Positions 33,157 through 41,979 of a stretch of 64,000 nucleotides of DNA are shown here, one piece after another. Numbering within the stretch: position 1 is the stretch's first letter; each line of letters starts with the position of its first letter. Position numbers and translations under genes: made by a program. The notes under the pieces were generated by a model. The model did no database searches. It was given only the letters and a program-made list of their open reading frames with translations, and was not told the origin of the DNA. The DNA is from Streptacidiphilus neutrinimicus (GTDB lineage: Bacteria > Actinomycetota > Actinomycetes > Streptomycetales > Streptomycetaceae), in NCBI RefSeq assembly GCF_000787815.1, contig NZ_BBPO01000036.1:12539-76538 (forward strand). Direction: 5' to 3'.

Positions 33157-33762
33157 CTACCCCTGGCGCTTGTGACGCCGCCAGGCCCACACCCCGACGA
33201 CCAGCAGCACGATTCCCGCGATCACGCCGGCCACCACCTGACCGGCCTGCTTCTCCACCCGCTGGTAGGCCTGCCCGGCCAGGTATCCCAGCAGCGTGAA
33301 GCCGATCCCCCAGGTGATCCCGCCCAACGCGTTGAAGAGGAGGAACTTGCGGTACGGCATCTTCGAGATGCCCGCGAGGGCCGGCATCACCGCGCGGAAG
33401 AAGGCGATGAACCGGCCGAAGAAGACCGCGGCAGCGCCGCGTTCCCGGATCATCTCCTGCGCCGCGCCGAGCCGCTCGCGGTGCCGCTGGAGCGGCCGGA
33501 TGCCCAGGATCCGGTCCCCGAAGTGGTGGCCGATCTCGTACCCCACGCTGTCGCCGAGAATGGCGGCGACGACCACCACCAGCGCGATGCCCCAGTACGT
33601 CACGTGGCCCTGGTTGGCCAGCACCCCGCCGAGGACGGCGGCGGTCTCGCCCGGCAGCACGAAGCCGACGAAGATCGCGTCCTCGAAGAAGACCAGCGCG
33701 CCCACGACCGCGTACACGACCGGCCCGGACAGGCCGGCCAGCCAGTTGGTGATCGCTCCCAT
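33157..33762 (-). CDS. DedA/SNARE-associated family membrane protein
   Basis: A 201-residue integral membrane protein from ATG 33762; an upstream ATG at 33804 would add 14 residues. Family marks: FFEDAIFVGFVLPGETAAVLGGVLA near the N terminus (FVLPGETA is the DedA entry motif), GDSVGYEIGHHFG, FFGRFIAFFRAVMPALAGISKM and NALGGITWGIGFTLLGYLAG. DedA proteins act as lipid scramblases or flippases, for example of undecaprenyl phosphate, and support membrane potential. The exact substrate is not visible from sequence. Confidence 0.9.
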   Translation of the reverse strand: MGAITNWLAGLSGPVVYAVVGALVFFEDAIFVGFVLPGETAAVLGGVLANQGHVTYWGIALVVVVAAILGDSVGYEIGHHFGDRILGIRPLQRHRERLGAAQEMIRERGAAAVFFGRFIAFFRAVMPALAGISKMPYRKFLLFNALGGITWGIGFTLLGYLAGQAYQRVEKQAGQVVAGVIAGIVLLVVGVWAWRRHKRQG

Positions 33763-33940
33763 GGCTCCCAGTCTGCTCCACCGGCCCGGCGCGGAGGCGC
33801 CCATCCACCCGGTGTCCTCCCCTGTGCCTCGGGCCCGCCACCTGCCCGCCGCCTGCGCCGCCTGCCCGCCCCCTGCGCCGCCTGCCCGCAGCGGCGCATA
33901 CCGGCGGCCTGCGTAGCGGCGGGCTGCCTACGGTGGCCGC

Positions 33941-34241
33941 ATGAAGATCTTTCTTGCCGGGGCGGGCGGGGCCCTCGGGCGGCGGGCGGTCCGGTCGCCG
34001 CCGCGCTGCGCGGCGAGGAGGGCGGCCCCTACCTGGCCGGGCTCACCGCCACCGCGGGCGTGAGCTCCTTCGTGCACGTCGACGACGCGGCCGCGGCGGT
34101 CCTCGTCGCGCTGGACTGGCCGGCGGCCCGGTCAACATCGTCGACGACGAGCCCGCGCCGGCCGCCGCCTGGCTGCCGGTGCTCGCCGCGGCCCTGCACG
34201 CGCCCGCTCCCGCAGCCTCGCCCGCCGCGCCCGCCGCCTGA
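33941..34241 (+). pseudogene. Decayed NAD-dependent epimerase
   Basis: Pieces of an NmrA/epimerase-type SDR in three frames. MKIFLAGAGGALGRR begins at 33941 (dinucleotide-binding loop). SSFVHVDDAAAAVLVALDWP follows in a second frame, then GPVNIVDDEPAPAAAWLP and LAAALHAP in a third, ending at TGA 34241. A normal member has about 300 residues; only about 100 codons remain, so most of the middle is deleted and at least two frameshifts are present. It cannot make a working enzyme. Confidence 0.8.
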
Positions 34242-34457
34242 GAGCGGGGCGCGTCGAACTCGCTGGCCCGCAGCCGAGGTTGGACGCCGCGACGGCCGTC
34301 CTGACGCACCGGCTTCGCCGACCAGTCGGGCTGAGCGGCAACGAGAACGGCAGAGCCGGACAGAAAGGACCCGGACAGAAAAGGACGAGGCGCGAGGGGT
34401 GGACAGTCACCCTTGCGCCCCGTCAGCTCATGTGCTCAGCACGGCTGCTGGAGCCGC

Positions 34458-35828
34458 CTAGCGACGCGCCAGCGCGTCGACGAAGAGCGGGCCGTTGATG
34501 GTGCCCCAGCCGCTCGCCAGGTCGTAGCCCTTGGTGGCGTTGTAGCCGGTGACCTTGTTGAAGGAGTTGTTGCCGGAGGTCACGTCCACGATGCCGTTGC
34601 GAGCCGCGTCAACCTGGCCCATCCGGTACAGCTTCGGGTTGATCAGGCCGAGGTCGTGGCCCGCCTTCTGGTCCGCCATCGCGACGATGCCGGAGAAGAT
34701 CGGGGTCGCCTCGCTGGTGCCGCCGACCAGGCCCCAGCCGTCGTTCTTCGGGTTCGGGTCGAAGGTCTGGTAGACCCAGGCCGCGCCGTTGACCGCCGCG
34801 GTCATGCTGATGTCCGGGGTGCCGCGGTGGTCGCCGGTGACCTTGGCCTCGCCGTTCTGGAAGAACGGCCGGCTGAAGACGCCGGAGACGCCGCCGCCGC
34901 CCGCGCCGTAGCCGTCGTTCCACACCACGTCGGGCTTGAGGCGGTTGCCGTTGTCGTCCAGGGTCAGCTGGGTGCCGCCGACGGAGGTGACCATCGGATC
35001 CGCGGAGGGCCAGGAGTCGACCCGCTGGGTGTAGAGGCTTCCGGCCGCGTCCGAGTCGGTGGCGCCCGCGTCTCCCGAGGCGCCGAGGACGGTCACGCCC
35101 CTCTTGAGGGCGTCGGCGAACGCGTAGCGCAGCGCCTGCAGCGAGGGCGTGCCGTTCTTGCCGTAGCCGGGGAAGGTGTTCTCGGTGGCGCCGAAGCTCT
35201 GGGATATGACGTCACCCCAGTGGTGGTCGACCGCGTACTTCTCGGCGGCCATCATCTCCGGGAAGCCGGTGGTGCCCTCGGTCTCGGCGACGCCGGTCTC
35301 GACCAGCACGATCTTCGCACCGGGGGCGATCGCGTGCGCGTACTCGACGTCCAGCGTGGTCTCGCCGGCCCAGCCGAGCTGGTCGGGGGTCCCGGTGAAC
35401 TTCGGGACGCTGCCCCACTGCTTCACGTCGACCTTGGTGTCGGGCAGGCCGAAGTTCTTGTCGAAGGCGGTCAGGTCCTTCTGGATCGTCGGCGACCCGA
35501 AGGAGTCGACGATGACGATGGTGCGGCCCTTGCCCGTGACGCCGGACTTGTAGAGCGGCGACAGGTCGTAGGCCTTGCGGTACTGCAGCGGGGTGTAACA
35601 GCGGATGTGGATCTTGGTGAGGCAGGTGCTCGTCGGCAGGACGGAGCTCATGCCCGACGCAAGCAGGTGCCCCTGCGAGGCGGGGACCGGCTTCGGCAGC
35701 GCGGCCGGAGCCGCCGAGGCGTCGGCGGTGCCGGGGGCAGCGCCGGCAAAGGTGAGCAGTGCTGCGGCTCCCGCGGTCACCGCGGAGGCCGCACGGAGAG
35801 TGCGCGAACGTGCGATGGAACGACCCAT
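34458..35828 (-). CDS. Secreted S53 (sedolisin-type) serine-carboxyl peptidase
   Basis: A 456-residue exported protein from ATG 35828 with GAGGAG 6 nt upstream. A signal peptide covers about residues 1-36. The catalytic set of sedolisins is visible: E156 and D160 (AGETTLDVEYAHAIAPGA), D253 (GASGDAGATDSD) and S372 (VGGTSEATPIFSG). A C-terminal Ca site probably uses DVTSG and GYDLASGWGTING. Only about 40 residues separate the signal from the catalytic fold, whereas classic sedolisins carry a pro-domain of about 170-200 residues. Activation may thus differ. Acts outside the cell, usually at acid pH for this family. Confidence 0.88.
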   Translation of the reverse strand: MGRSIARSRTLRAASAVTAGAAALLTFAGAAPGTADASAAPAALPKPVPASQGHLLASGMSSVLPTSTCLTKIHIRCYTPLQYRKAYDLSPLYKSGVTGKGRTIVIVDSFGSPTIQKDLTAFDKNFGLPDTKVDVKQWGSVPKFTGTPDQLGWAGETTLDVEYAHAIAPGAKIVLVETGVAETEGTTGFPEMMAAEKYAVDHHWGDVISQSFGATENTFPGYGKNGTPSLQALRYAFADALKRGVTVLGASGDAGATDSDAAGSLYTQRVDSWPSADPMVTSVGGTQLTLDDNGNRLKPDVVWNDGYGAGGGGVSGVFSRPFFQNGEAKVTGDHRGTPDISMTAAVNGAAWVYQTFDPNPKNDGWGLVGGTSEATPIFSGIVAMADQKAGHDLGLINPKLYRMGQVDAARNGIVDVTSGNNSFNKVTGYNATKGYDLASGWGTINGPLFVDALARR

Positions 35829-36589
35829 GCTTCTCCTCAGGCTCACAGTGGCGTGCACGCGAGCACCGGGGGAAAGCCTGGAAAACCGAAAGCTGCTGAA
35901 AGCACGTCACCCCCACCCCCGAGCCGCGGCGCCGCCGCAACAGTGCGGACGATGCTGCCGCATGGCCGGCTGATCCCACCACCCCCCGACCGGGGGGGTG
36001 TAACCCCGCCCAGGGGTGTGATCTTCGAAGGCGCCGACTACCCGCGCTCGGACCGGATCGCGAGCGCGCCGCAGAACGCCCGCAGCACGCCCGCCTCCAG
36101 CAGCGCCGCCCACAGGAGCGACGCGGACGCGTGGCCGGGCTGGGAGGTGAAGGTCTGTCGGACGGCCGCGTTCACCGGGAGACCAAGGCGCCGGCCAGGG
36201 CGCGTCGGGCGTGCCCGCCAGCAGCATCACCGCCATGGCCAGGCCGAGGGGAACGGCCCGCGCCGCGTGGGCCTGCGCGCACAGCCCCTGTCCCCACGGT
36301 AACCGGCTCCCCCTGCGCCAGCAGCAGCCCGGGCCGGACCACCCCGGCGACGCTGACCCGGCGCCAGCGACGCGAGCGCGTTGGCGACCATCAGAACCGC
36401 CACTGAATCCCCACATGAATCATTCTAGCTATGAACGATATGCGCGAACGTACCATTCACGGCGCGGGCGATGCCAAGACTCCCGCCGGGTCGCGAGCCT
36501 GGCCCACCCACCGCCGCCCTCCCCAGGCCGGTCGACTAGGCTCACCAAACTCATATGAAATGACCAACGAGCTGTGAAGGACCTGTCGC
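35829..36589. other. Long gap with one decayed gene
   Basis: The longest non-coding stretch of the window. It contains the membrane-protein remnant at 36050-36415 (minus strand), a near-palindrome at 36420-36439, and AT-richer sequence from about 36400 to 36590. The ribosome site of the next gene (GAAGGA) is just before 36590. I see no intact gene. Confidence 0.5.
36050..36415 (-). pseudogene. Decayed small membrane protein
   Basis: Conceptual pieces in shifting minus-strand frames: VAVLMVANALASLAPG near 36395-36350, SVAGVVRPGLLLAQGEPVT, then RAVPLGLAMAVMLLAG, then VNAAVRQTFTSQPGHASAS and LLWAALLEAGVLRAFCGAL ending at TAG about 36046. The hydrophobic segments suggest a four-helix membrane protein of about 140 residues that has lost its frame. 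The family is not recognised. The only long frame here (169 codons) has no coherent pattern. Confidence 0.45.
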
Positions 36590-37909
36590 ATGCGGCTCAC
36601 GGTGATCGGCACCGGCTACCTCGGCGCCACCCACGCGGCGTGCATGGCCGAACTGGGGCACGAGGTCCTCGGGGTCGACGTCGAACCCGACCGGATCGCC
36701 GCCCTCCGCTCAGGCAGGCTCCCCTTCTACGAGCCCGGGCTGGACGAGCTGGTCGCCAAGCACGTCGCCTCCGGCCGACTGCGCTTCACCACCTCCTACC
36801 AGGAGGCCGCGGCCTTCGCCGACGTCCACTTCTGCTGCGTGGGCACCCCGCAGCGCGCGGACGGCGACGGCGCGGACCTGCGGTACGTCGACGCCGTCGT
36901 GGAGACCCTCGCACCGTTCCTGGAGCGCCCGGCGATCGTCGTCGGCAAGTCCACGGTCCCGGTCGGCACCGCGGCCAGGCTCTCCGCACGCCTCGCCGAG
37001 CTGGCGCCGGCGGGCGCGGCGGCCCGGATCGCCTGGAACCCCGAATTCCTGCGCGAGGGCTACGCGGTGGAGGACACCCTGCGCCCGGACCGGCTGGTCT
37101 TCGGCATCGACCCGGCCGCGCCCGGGACGGAGGCGGTGCTGCGCGAGGTCTACGCCACGCCGCTCGCCGAGGGCGTGCCGGTCGTCGTGACCGACTTCCC
37201 CACCGCCGAGCTGGTGAAGACCGCCGCCAACGCCTTCCTCGCCACCAAGATCTCGTTCATCAACGCCATGGCCGAGGTCTGCGAGGCGACCGACGCCGAC
37301 GTCACCGAGCTCTCCCGGGCGCTCTCCTTCGACACCCGTATCGGGGGGCGCTTCCTGAACGCCGGCGTCGGCTTCGGCGGCGGCTGCCTCCCCAAGGACA
37401 TCCGAGCGTTCCGGGCGCGGGCCGAGGAGTTGGGCGCGGGCCGAGCGCTCGCCTTCCTGGGCGAAGTCGACGCGATCAACCTGCGCCGACGCGACCGCGT
37501 GGTCGCGCTCGCGGAGGAGCTCTGCGGCGGCGAAGTGACCGGACGCCGGGTGGCCGTCTGGGGCGCGGCGTTCAAGCCGGAGTCGGACGACATCCGCGAC
37601 TCGCCCGCGCTGGACGTCGCCGCCCGGCTGCGACGCCGCGGCGCGCAGGTCAGCGTCCACGACCCCAGGGCGCTGGACAACGCGCGCAAGCGCTACCCGG
37701 AACTCGACTACGCCACCGGGGCGTTGGCGGCGGCCCAGGGCGCGGACTTGGTCGTCCACCTGACCGAGTGGGCCGAGTACCGCACCCTGGACCCGCACGC
37801 GGTGGCCGAGGTCGTCTCCGCCCCGCGGCTCATCGACGGCCGCAACGCCCTGGACGCCCCGTCCTGGCGAGCCGCCGGCTGGACCGTCCGCCCCCTCGGC
37901 CGCCCCTGA
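36590..37909 (+). CDS. ugd: UDP-glucose 6-dehydrogenase
   Basis: A 439-residue dehydrogenase making UDP-glucuronate from UDP-glucose with two NAD+. GAAGGA lies 9 nt before ATG 36590. Motifs: VIGTGYLGATHAACMAELGHEV, VGKSTVPVGTAARL, WNPEFLREGYAVEDTLRPDRLV, TAELVKTAANAFLATKISFIN, and the catalytic Cys in VGFGGGCLPKDIRA. FGGGCLPKD is the UDP-glucose/GDP-mannose type, unlike the GGHCIPVYP of the enzyme at 20583. It would supply UDP-GlcA for the synthase-like GT2 at 39468, an arrangement like hasB and hasA. Confidence 0.93.
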   Translation: MRLTVIGTGYLGATHAACMAELGHEVLGVDVEPDRIAALRSGRLPFYEPGLDELVAKHVASGRLRFTTSYQEAAAFADVHFCCVGTPQRADGDGADLRYVDAVVETLAPFLERPAIVVGKSTVPVGTAARLSARLAELAPAGAAARIAWNPEFLREGYAVEDTLRPDRLVFGIDPAAPGTEAVLREVYATPLAEGVPVVVTDFPTAELVKTAANAFLATKISFINAMAEVCEATDADVTELSRALSFDTRIGGRFLNAGVGFGGGCLPKDIRAFRARAEELGAGRALAFLGEVDAINLRRRDRVVALAEELCGGEVTGRRVAVWGAAFKPESDDIRDSPALDVAARLRRRGAQVSVHDPRALDNARKRYPELDYATGALAAAQGADLVVHLTEWAEYRTLDPHAVAEVVSAPRLIDGRNALDAPSWRAAGWTVRPLGRP

Positions 37910-37932
37910 CCTCGGCCTTGACCGAAGCGCCG

Positions 37933-37958
37933 GGCCGGGGCGACGACGCGCCCCGGCC
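37933..37958. terminator. Bidirectional hairpin between convergent genes
   Basis: Perfect 10-bp stem GGCCGGGGCG/CGCCCCGGCC with a 6-nt loop, between the stops of ugd and the convergent gene at 37971. No U tract on either side. It probably ends both transcripts. Confidence 0.65.
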
Positions 37959-37970
37959 GCGGCCGGCCGG

Positions 37971-39071
37971 TCAGCTGTTCTGCTCGATCTTGAGCAGCGA
38001 ACTGAGCACGTAGCTCGCGGCGGCGTGCCCCGCGGTGTTCGCCAGGGCGTCCGGCTTGCTCGCCGAGGTGCCGGTCAAGCCGGACTCGGCGATGTACACG
38101 AAGCGGCCGCTGACCGCGTGCGTCACGGCACAGCCCGCCTTGCCGACGCAGAACGAGTCCACGTTGTCGCCGTAGAGCGGGGTTACCTTGCCGACGAACG
38201 ACGCGCCTGCGGCCTGCGCGTCCGACTTGCTGTGGAAGACCACCACCGCCACGGTGACCGCGTGGTTGCCCAAAGCGTAGGTGCTGCGCAGCACCTGGGC
38301 GCACCCGTTCTTGGTCAGCACCGTGCCGAGGCCGTCCATGCTGGCCTTCCAGCACGGGTCGGCGTTGTCGTCACTGGTCTTCGTGAAGGTCTTGCCGTCG
38401 ATCGTCAGCGTCTTCTTGGTGAAGACGTCGGCCGGGGCGAGCGGGGGCGTGTGACTGGGCGACGGGTCCGACGAGGCCGAGCCCGGGGCGGAGGGGGAGG
38501 AGCTCGCCGAAGCCACGGGGGCGGGCGAGGTGGACGACCCGGCATCGGTGGGACCCTTGGAGCCCGAGAGGCCGTACCAGACCACGCCGCCGATCACGGC
38601 CAGGCCCGCGACGAGCGCTCCGGAGAGGATCACCAGGCGCTTGCGCTTGCCGGTGCGCTCGTAGTCGGCGGCCATACCGGCCCAGTCCGGCTCTCCGTGC
38701 ACCCCGGGACCGCCAGGACCGCCAGGACCGCCAGGACCGCCGAAGGCGGCCCCGCCCTGCGGTGGCGCGTACATCTGCTGCGATGGCGGGTTGTTGGACT
38801 GCTGGGGCTGCGGATAGCCGTAACCGGACGCGCCGAACTGCTGCGCCGGGGCTCCCGGCTGCGTCGGGGCGCCGTGCGGCGCGGGCTGGGCGGGCGCGGC
38901 CGGCTGGACCCGCTGCGTGGGTATCGGCTGCTGCGGCGCCGGCTGTACGTACTGCTGCGGCGGCACCGGCGGCGGAACGGGCTGGGGCTGCTGGGGCTGC
39001 GCCGGCACCGGCGGCTGCTGGTAGAGCCGCGGATCCGGCGGAGAGGACGAGCCTGACGAGGCTTCGGACAT
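37971..39071 (-). CDS. Pro/Gln-rich membrane-anchored protein with external domain
   Basis: A 366-residue protein, family not recognised. Residues 1-125 are rich in Pro and Gln, and include a GGPGGPGGPGGPG run encoded by a short tandem repeat. A basic stretch (RTGKRKR) is followed by one membrane segment (LVILSGALVAGLAVIGGVVWYGL, about 145-167). A Ser/Pro/Ala linker leads to an extracytoplasmic domain of about 150 residues with four Cys (PCWKAS, KNGCAQVL, FCVGKAGCAV) that may pair. The layout is common among streptomycete sensor-like proteins. It sits between ugd and the GT2 gene but on the other strand. Confidence 0.7.
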   Translation of the reverse strand: MSEASSGSSSPPDPRLYQQPPVPAQPQQPQPVPPPVPPQQYVQPAPQQPIPTQRVQPAAPAQPAPHGAPTQPGAPAQQFGASGYGYPQPQQSNNPPSQQMYAPPQGGAAFGGPGGPGGPGGPGVHGEPDWAGMAADYERTGKRKRLVILSGALVAGLAVIGGVVWYGLSGSKGPTDAGSSTSPAPVASASSSPSAPGSASSDPSPSHTPPLAPADVFTKKTLTIDGKTFTKTSDDNADPCWKASMDGLGTVLTKNGCAQVLRSTYALGNHAVTVAVVVFHSKSDAQAAGASFVGKVTPLYGDNVDSFCVGKAGCAVTHAVSGRFVYIAESGLTGTSASKPDALANTAGHAAASYVLSSLLKIEQNS

Positions 39072-39467
39072 GGCGGTTCCTCCATCGATGACATTCGGTG
39101 CCAGGACGAGTCTGACTGATACCGGTCCTGATGAAGGCGATCGGGGAGCGATCGGGCTTGCAGCGAACCCCTGTCACCCGTCGCCCTCGCCCGCTCCGTC
39201 CAACGAGTCTCCCGGGTACCCGCACTGACGACGCGTCCGCGTCGGAGGTGAATTGGCAGGAAAGAGCGGCAGGGACCCCAATCCCACCGTCTTCATTCCG
39301 AAATCATGCCCTGACCCTTCATCACCGATGCATAACAGTTCGCTGAATGACCTTTGATCTGCACAGATTTGTCCAAGTTTGCCACACGTCACCGTCATAC
39401 CATCCTGAGGGCCGCCGGTCGCGGCTTCGGACTCAATGCGGTCAGCCGCAGGCAAGAACGGACGGAC
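39072..39467. other. AT-richer leader before the GT2 operon
   Basis: About 400 bp with lower GC than the neighbouring genes. The frame of the next gene is open back to TTG 39354, but without ribosome site or conserved-looking sequence. A 12-bp palindrome ATCTGCACAGAT lies at 39357-39368. Promoters for both divergent genes must lie here; I cannot place them firmly. Confidence 0.4.
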
Positions 39468-40787
39468 ATGCTGGCCTTCCTGCTCGAGCTCGGCAGGTGG
39501 TGGACCGACGGCTCGGTCTACCCGTTTGCCTTGTTCATGGCGCTCATCTGGTTCCTATGGGTCGTCAGGATCGTGCTGGCACGCCGTTACAAGCCGTGGA
39601 AGCAGCCGTACTCCGCGACCACCTCGGTGATCATCCCGGTGGTGGACGAGCCGGAGGAGCTCTTCCGCGACGTCCTACGACGGATCCTGGTCCAGCGTCC
39701 GACCGAGATCATCGTGGTCATCAACGGCCGCCGCAATCCCGCACTGGAGAAGATCTGCGCGGATGTCGGCGTCCACTGGGTCTGGACGGAGATCCCCGGA
39801 AAACGCAACGCGCTGAAGATCGGCCTCGAGGAGTCCAGCGGCGAGATCGCCGTCCTCGTCGACTCCGACACGATCTGGACCGACAACACCCTGAGCGAGC
39901 TCATCAAGCCCTTCCGCGACGCGGAGGTCGGCGGGGTGACGACCCGCCAGCGCATCCTCGAACCGAGCCGAGCGGTGCTGACCCGTTGGGCCGACTGGCT
40001 CGAGAGCGTTCGTTGCCAGTACTCGATGCCCGCGATGAGCGTCCTCGGCACCGTCGGGTGCCTGCCCGGCCGGACCATCGCCTTTCGCAGCAGCATTCTC
40101 TTCGACTGCCTCGACGATTTCCTCTCCGAGAAGTTCCTCGGCGTCTTCCTCGAAGTGAGCGACGACAGAACGCTGACCAACTACACACTGAAGCGGGGAT
40201 ATCGGACGGTTTACCAGTCCACCTCCCTGGTCTACACCGACGCCCCGCTGCGAGTGACCAAGCTCGCCAAGCAGCAGTACCGCTGGGCGCGTGGTTCGCA
40301 GTACAACACGCTGCGCATGCTTCCCTGGATGCTGCGGCACGCAAAGGTGCTCTGCCTCTTCTACCTGACCGACATCGCCGTGCCGTTCGTCCTGCTGGGC
40401 ACGTTCGGCTCCTGGGTGGCCGCGGCCTTCCACCGCTCCCGGCCCGGCATCTACAACGCGCTGCCGCTGCCCGGGGACCCGACCAGATCCCTGGTGCTGG
40501 TCATCGTGCTGGCCGCGGTGATGTCGCTGCTGTCGATCGCCATCCGGTTCGGGCGCCACTTCGCCTACCGGCCGCAGGACCTGCTGTTCCTGCCGACATT
40601 CATGATCATCAATACCCTGCTGCTGCTCCCGGTGCGCCTGCTCGGGTTCTTCCGCTGCGCGCACAACGCGAGTTGGGGTACCCGGCAGGACAGTTTCGCC
40701 GGTGAGAAGAGCCGCAGCCCCCTCGTTCTCGTGCCCTATCTGATCGGAGCCGTCATGCTGGCGGGCTCGGTGGTGATGAGTGTCTAG
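39468..40787 (+). CDS. Processive GT2 polysaccharide synthase (HasA/cellulose-synthase type)
   Basis: A 439-residue membrane glycosyltransferase from ATG 39468. An N-terminal TM (about 17-38) is followed by the GT-A domain: SVIIPVVDEPEELF, VLVDSDTIWTDNT (DXD), EVSDDRTLTNYTLKRGY (catalytic base), and the processive signature QQYRWARG. At least three TM segments follow (LFYLTDIAVPFVLLGTFG, LVLVIVLAAVMSLLSIA, LFLPTFMIINTLLLL). This set marks enzymes that polymerise and extrude a beta-linked glycan such as hyaluronan, chitin or cellulose. A nearby ugd makes UDP-GlcA available. The GH26-like gene overlaps its end by 8 bp. The product is inferred. Confidence 0.87.
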   Translation: MLAFLLELGRWWTDGSVYPFALFMALIWFLWVVRIVLARRYKPWKQPYSATTSVIIPVVDEPEELFRDVLRRILVQRPTEIIVVINGRRNPALEKICADVGVHWVWTEIPGKRNALKIGLEESSGEIAVLVDSDTIWTDNTLSELIKPFRDAEVGGVTTRQRILEPSRAVLTRWADWLESVRCQYSMPAMSVLGTVGCLPGRTIAFRSSILFDCLDDFLSEKFLGVFLEVSDDRTLTNYTLKRGYRTVYQSTSLVYTDAPLRVTKLAKQQYRWARGSQYNTLRMLPWMLRHAKVLCLFYLTDIAVPFVLLGTFGSWVAAAFHRSRPGIYNALPLPGDPTRSLVLVIVLAAVMSLLSIAIRFGRHFAYRPQDLLFLPTFMIINTLLLLPVRLLGFFRCAHNASWGTRQDSFAGEKSRSPLVLVPYLIGAVMLAGSVVMSV

Positions 40788-41979
40788 GTCCGCCCAGCGC
40801 CGCAGCAAGCGACTGCACTGGTGGAACCGCGGCAGCGGCATCCGCCTCCGGGTCTGGATGGCGGTCAACGTGCTACTGCTGGCCACCATCAGCTACGGCG
40901 TCTACGCCGCCGTCCAGACCAAGGCAGAGGGAACGTCCTTCGCCGGCCTCGGCGTCACCCCCACCGCGCCCGGTCTGCTCCAGCGGCTGGGCGGCGGCGG
41001 AGCCAAGCCCCAGAACACCGTCCCGGACAAGTCCGTCTTCCTCGACCCCAAGGGCGTGTACTTCGGGGCGGCGACGCCGGGTGCGCCGTACAGCTCCACC
41101 GAGGTCTCCGACGTGGCCGAGGCAGCCGGCGGGGTGCGTCCGACGATGACCGAGTTCTTCGTCAACTGGACCCAGTCCTTCCGTCCGGCGATGGTCACCT
41201 CGGCCTACGACCACGGGACCCTTCCGGTGATCTCCTGGGAGCCCTGGGCCGGCGGCAGGGAGAACAACATCGGGGTCGGCCAGGTCCCCAAGAACAACGC
41301 GGACCAGCCCACGTACCGGCTCGCGAACATCATCGACGGCTCCTTCGACTCCTACATCACCGCCTTCGCGCAGGGTGTCGCCGCCGCCAAGTGGCCCGTC
41401 GCGCTGCGTTTCGCGCACGAGATGAACGGCACCTGGTACCCGTGGTCGGAGAAGACCAACGGCAACAAGGCCGGCCAGTACGCCGCCGCCTGGCGGCACG
41501 TCCATGACCTGTTCGAGAAGGCCGGGGCCACCAACGTCATCTGGGTGTGGAGCCCGAACATCATCCGGCCGGCGCCGCACACGAAGCTCAGCAGCCTCTA
41601 CCCCGGTGACGCTTACGTCGACTGGGTCGGCCTGACCGGCTACGGCGTGCGCGAGAGCACCCCCGCGACCACGTTCGACCCGACGCTGCGTCAGGTCCGG
41701 GCGCTGACGAAGAAGCCGGTCCTGATCACCGAGACCGGCGCCGAGCCCGACCGCGACAAGGTCTCCTGGGTGCAGTCGTTCTTCCCGTGGCTCGAGCAGA
41801 ACCACGACATCATCGGCTTCGTGTGGACGGAGAAGACCAAGACCTCGGGAGCCCTGTCCGACTGGCGCTTCAACGGCGACCCGCAGAGCGAGGACGCGTT
41901 CCAGGCCGGTATAAGCACCGCGCCGCTGGTGACCGGTCTGGGCAGCCTCACCCAACCTTCGAGCGGGAGCACCCGATGA
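40780..41979 (+). CDS. Membrane-anchored GH26-like glycoside hydrolase
   Basis: A 399-residue protein from GTG 40780 with a basic start, a signal anchor (VWMAVNVLLLATISYGVYAAV, about 25-46) and a GH26-like barrel. The acid/base is probably E214 in RFAHEMNGTWYPW and the nucleophile E318 in VLITETGAE; both motifs are typical of beta-mannanase-type GH26. It would act outside the membrane on the polymer made by the overlapping synthase, as a trimming or release hydrolase. Such hydrolases are common partners of synthases (BcsZ, AlgL-like roles). Substrate unproven. Confidence 0.85.
   Translation: MSRSAQRRSKRLHWWNRGSGIRLRVWMAVNVLLLATISYGVYAAVQTKAEGTSFAGLGVTPTAPGLLQRLGGGGAKPQNTVPDKSVFLDPKGVYFGAATPGAPYSSTEVSDVAEAAGGVRPTMTEFFVNWTQSFRPAMVTSAYDHGTLPVISWEPWAGGRENNIGVGQVPKNNADQPTYRLANIIDGSFDSYITAFAQGVAAAKWPVALRFAHEMNGTWYPWSEKTNGNKAGQYAAAWRHVHDLFEKAGATNVIWVWSPNIIRPAPHTKLSSLYPGDAYVDWVGLTGYGVRESTPATTFDPTLRQVRALTKKPVLITETGAEPDRDKVSWVQSFFPWLEQNHDIIGFVWTEKTKTSGALSDWRFNGDPQSEDAFQAGISTAPLVTGLGSLTQPSSGSTR

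Noticed and set aside
38695-38745. Repeats near 38700 as a CRISPR-like array
   Set aside because: They are 9-bp in-frame Gly-Gly-Pro codon repeats inside a coding gene, without spacers.
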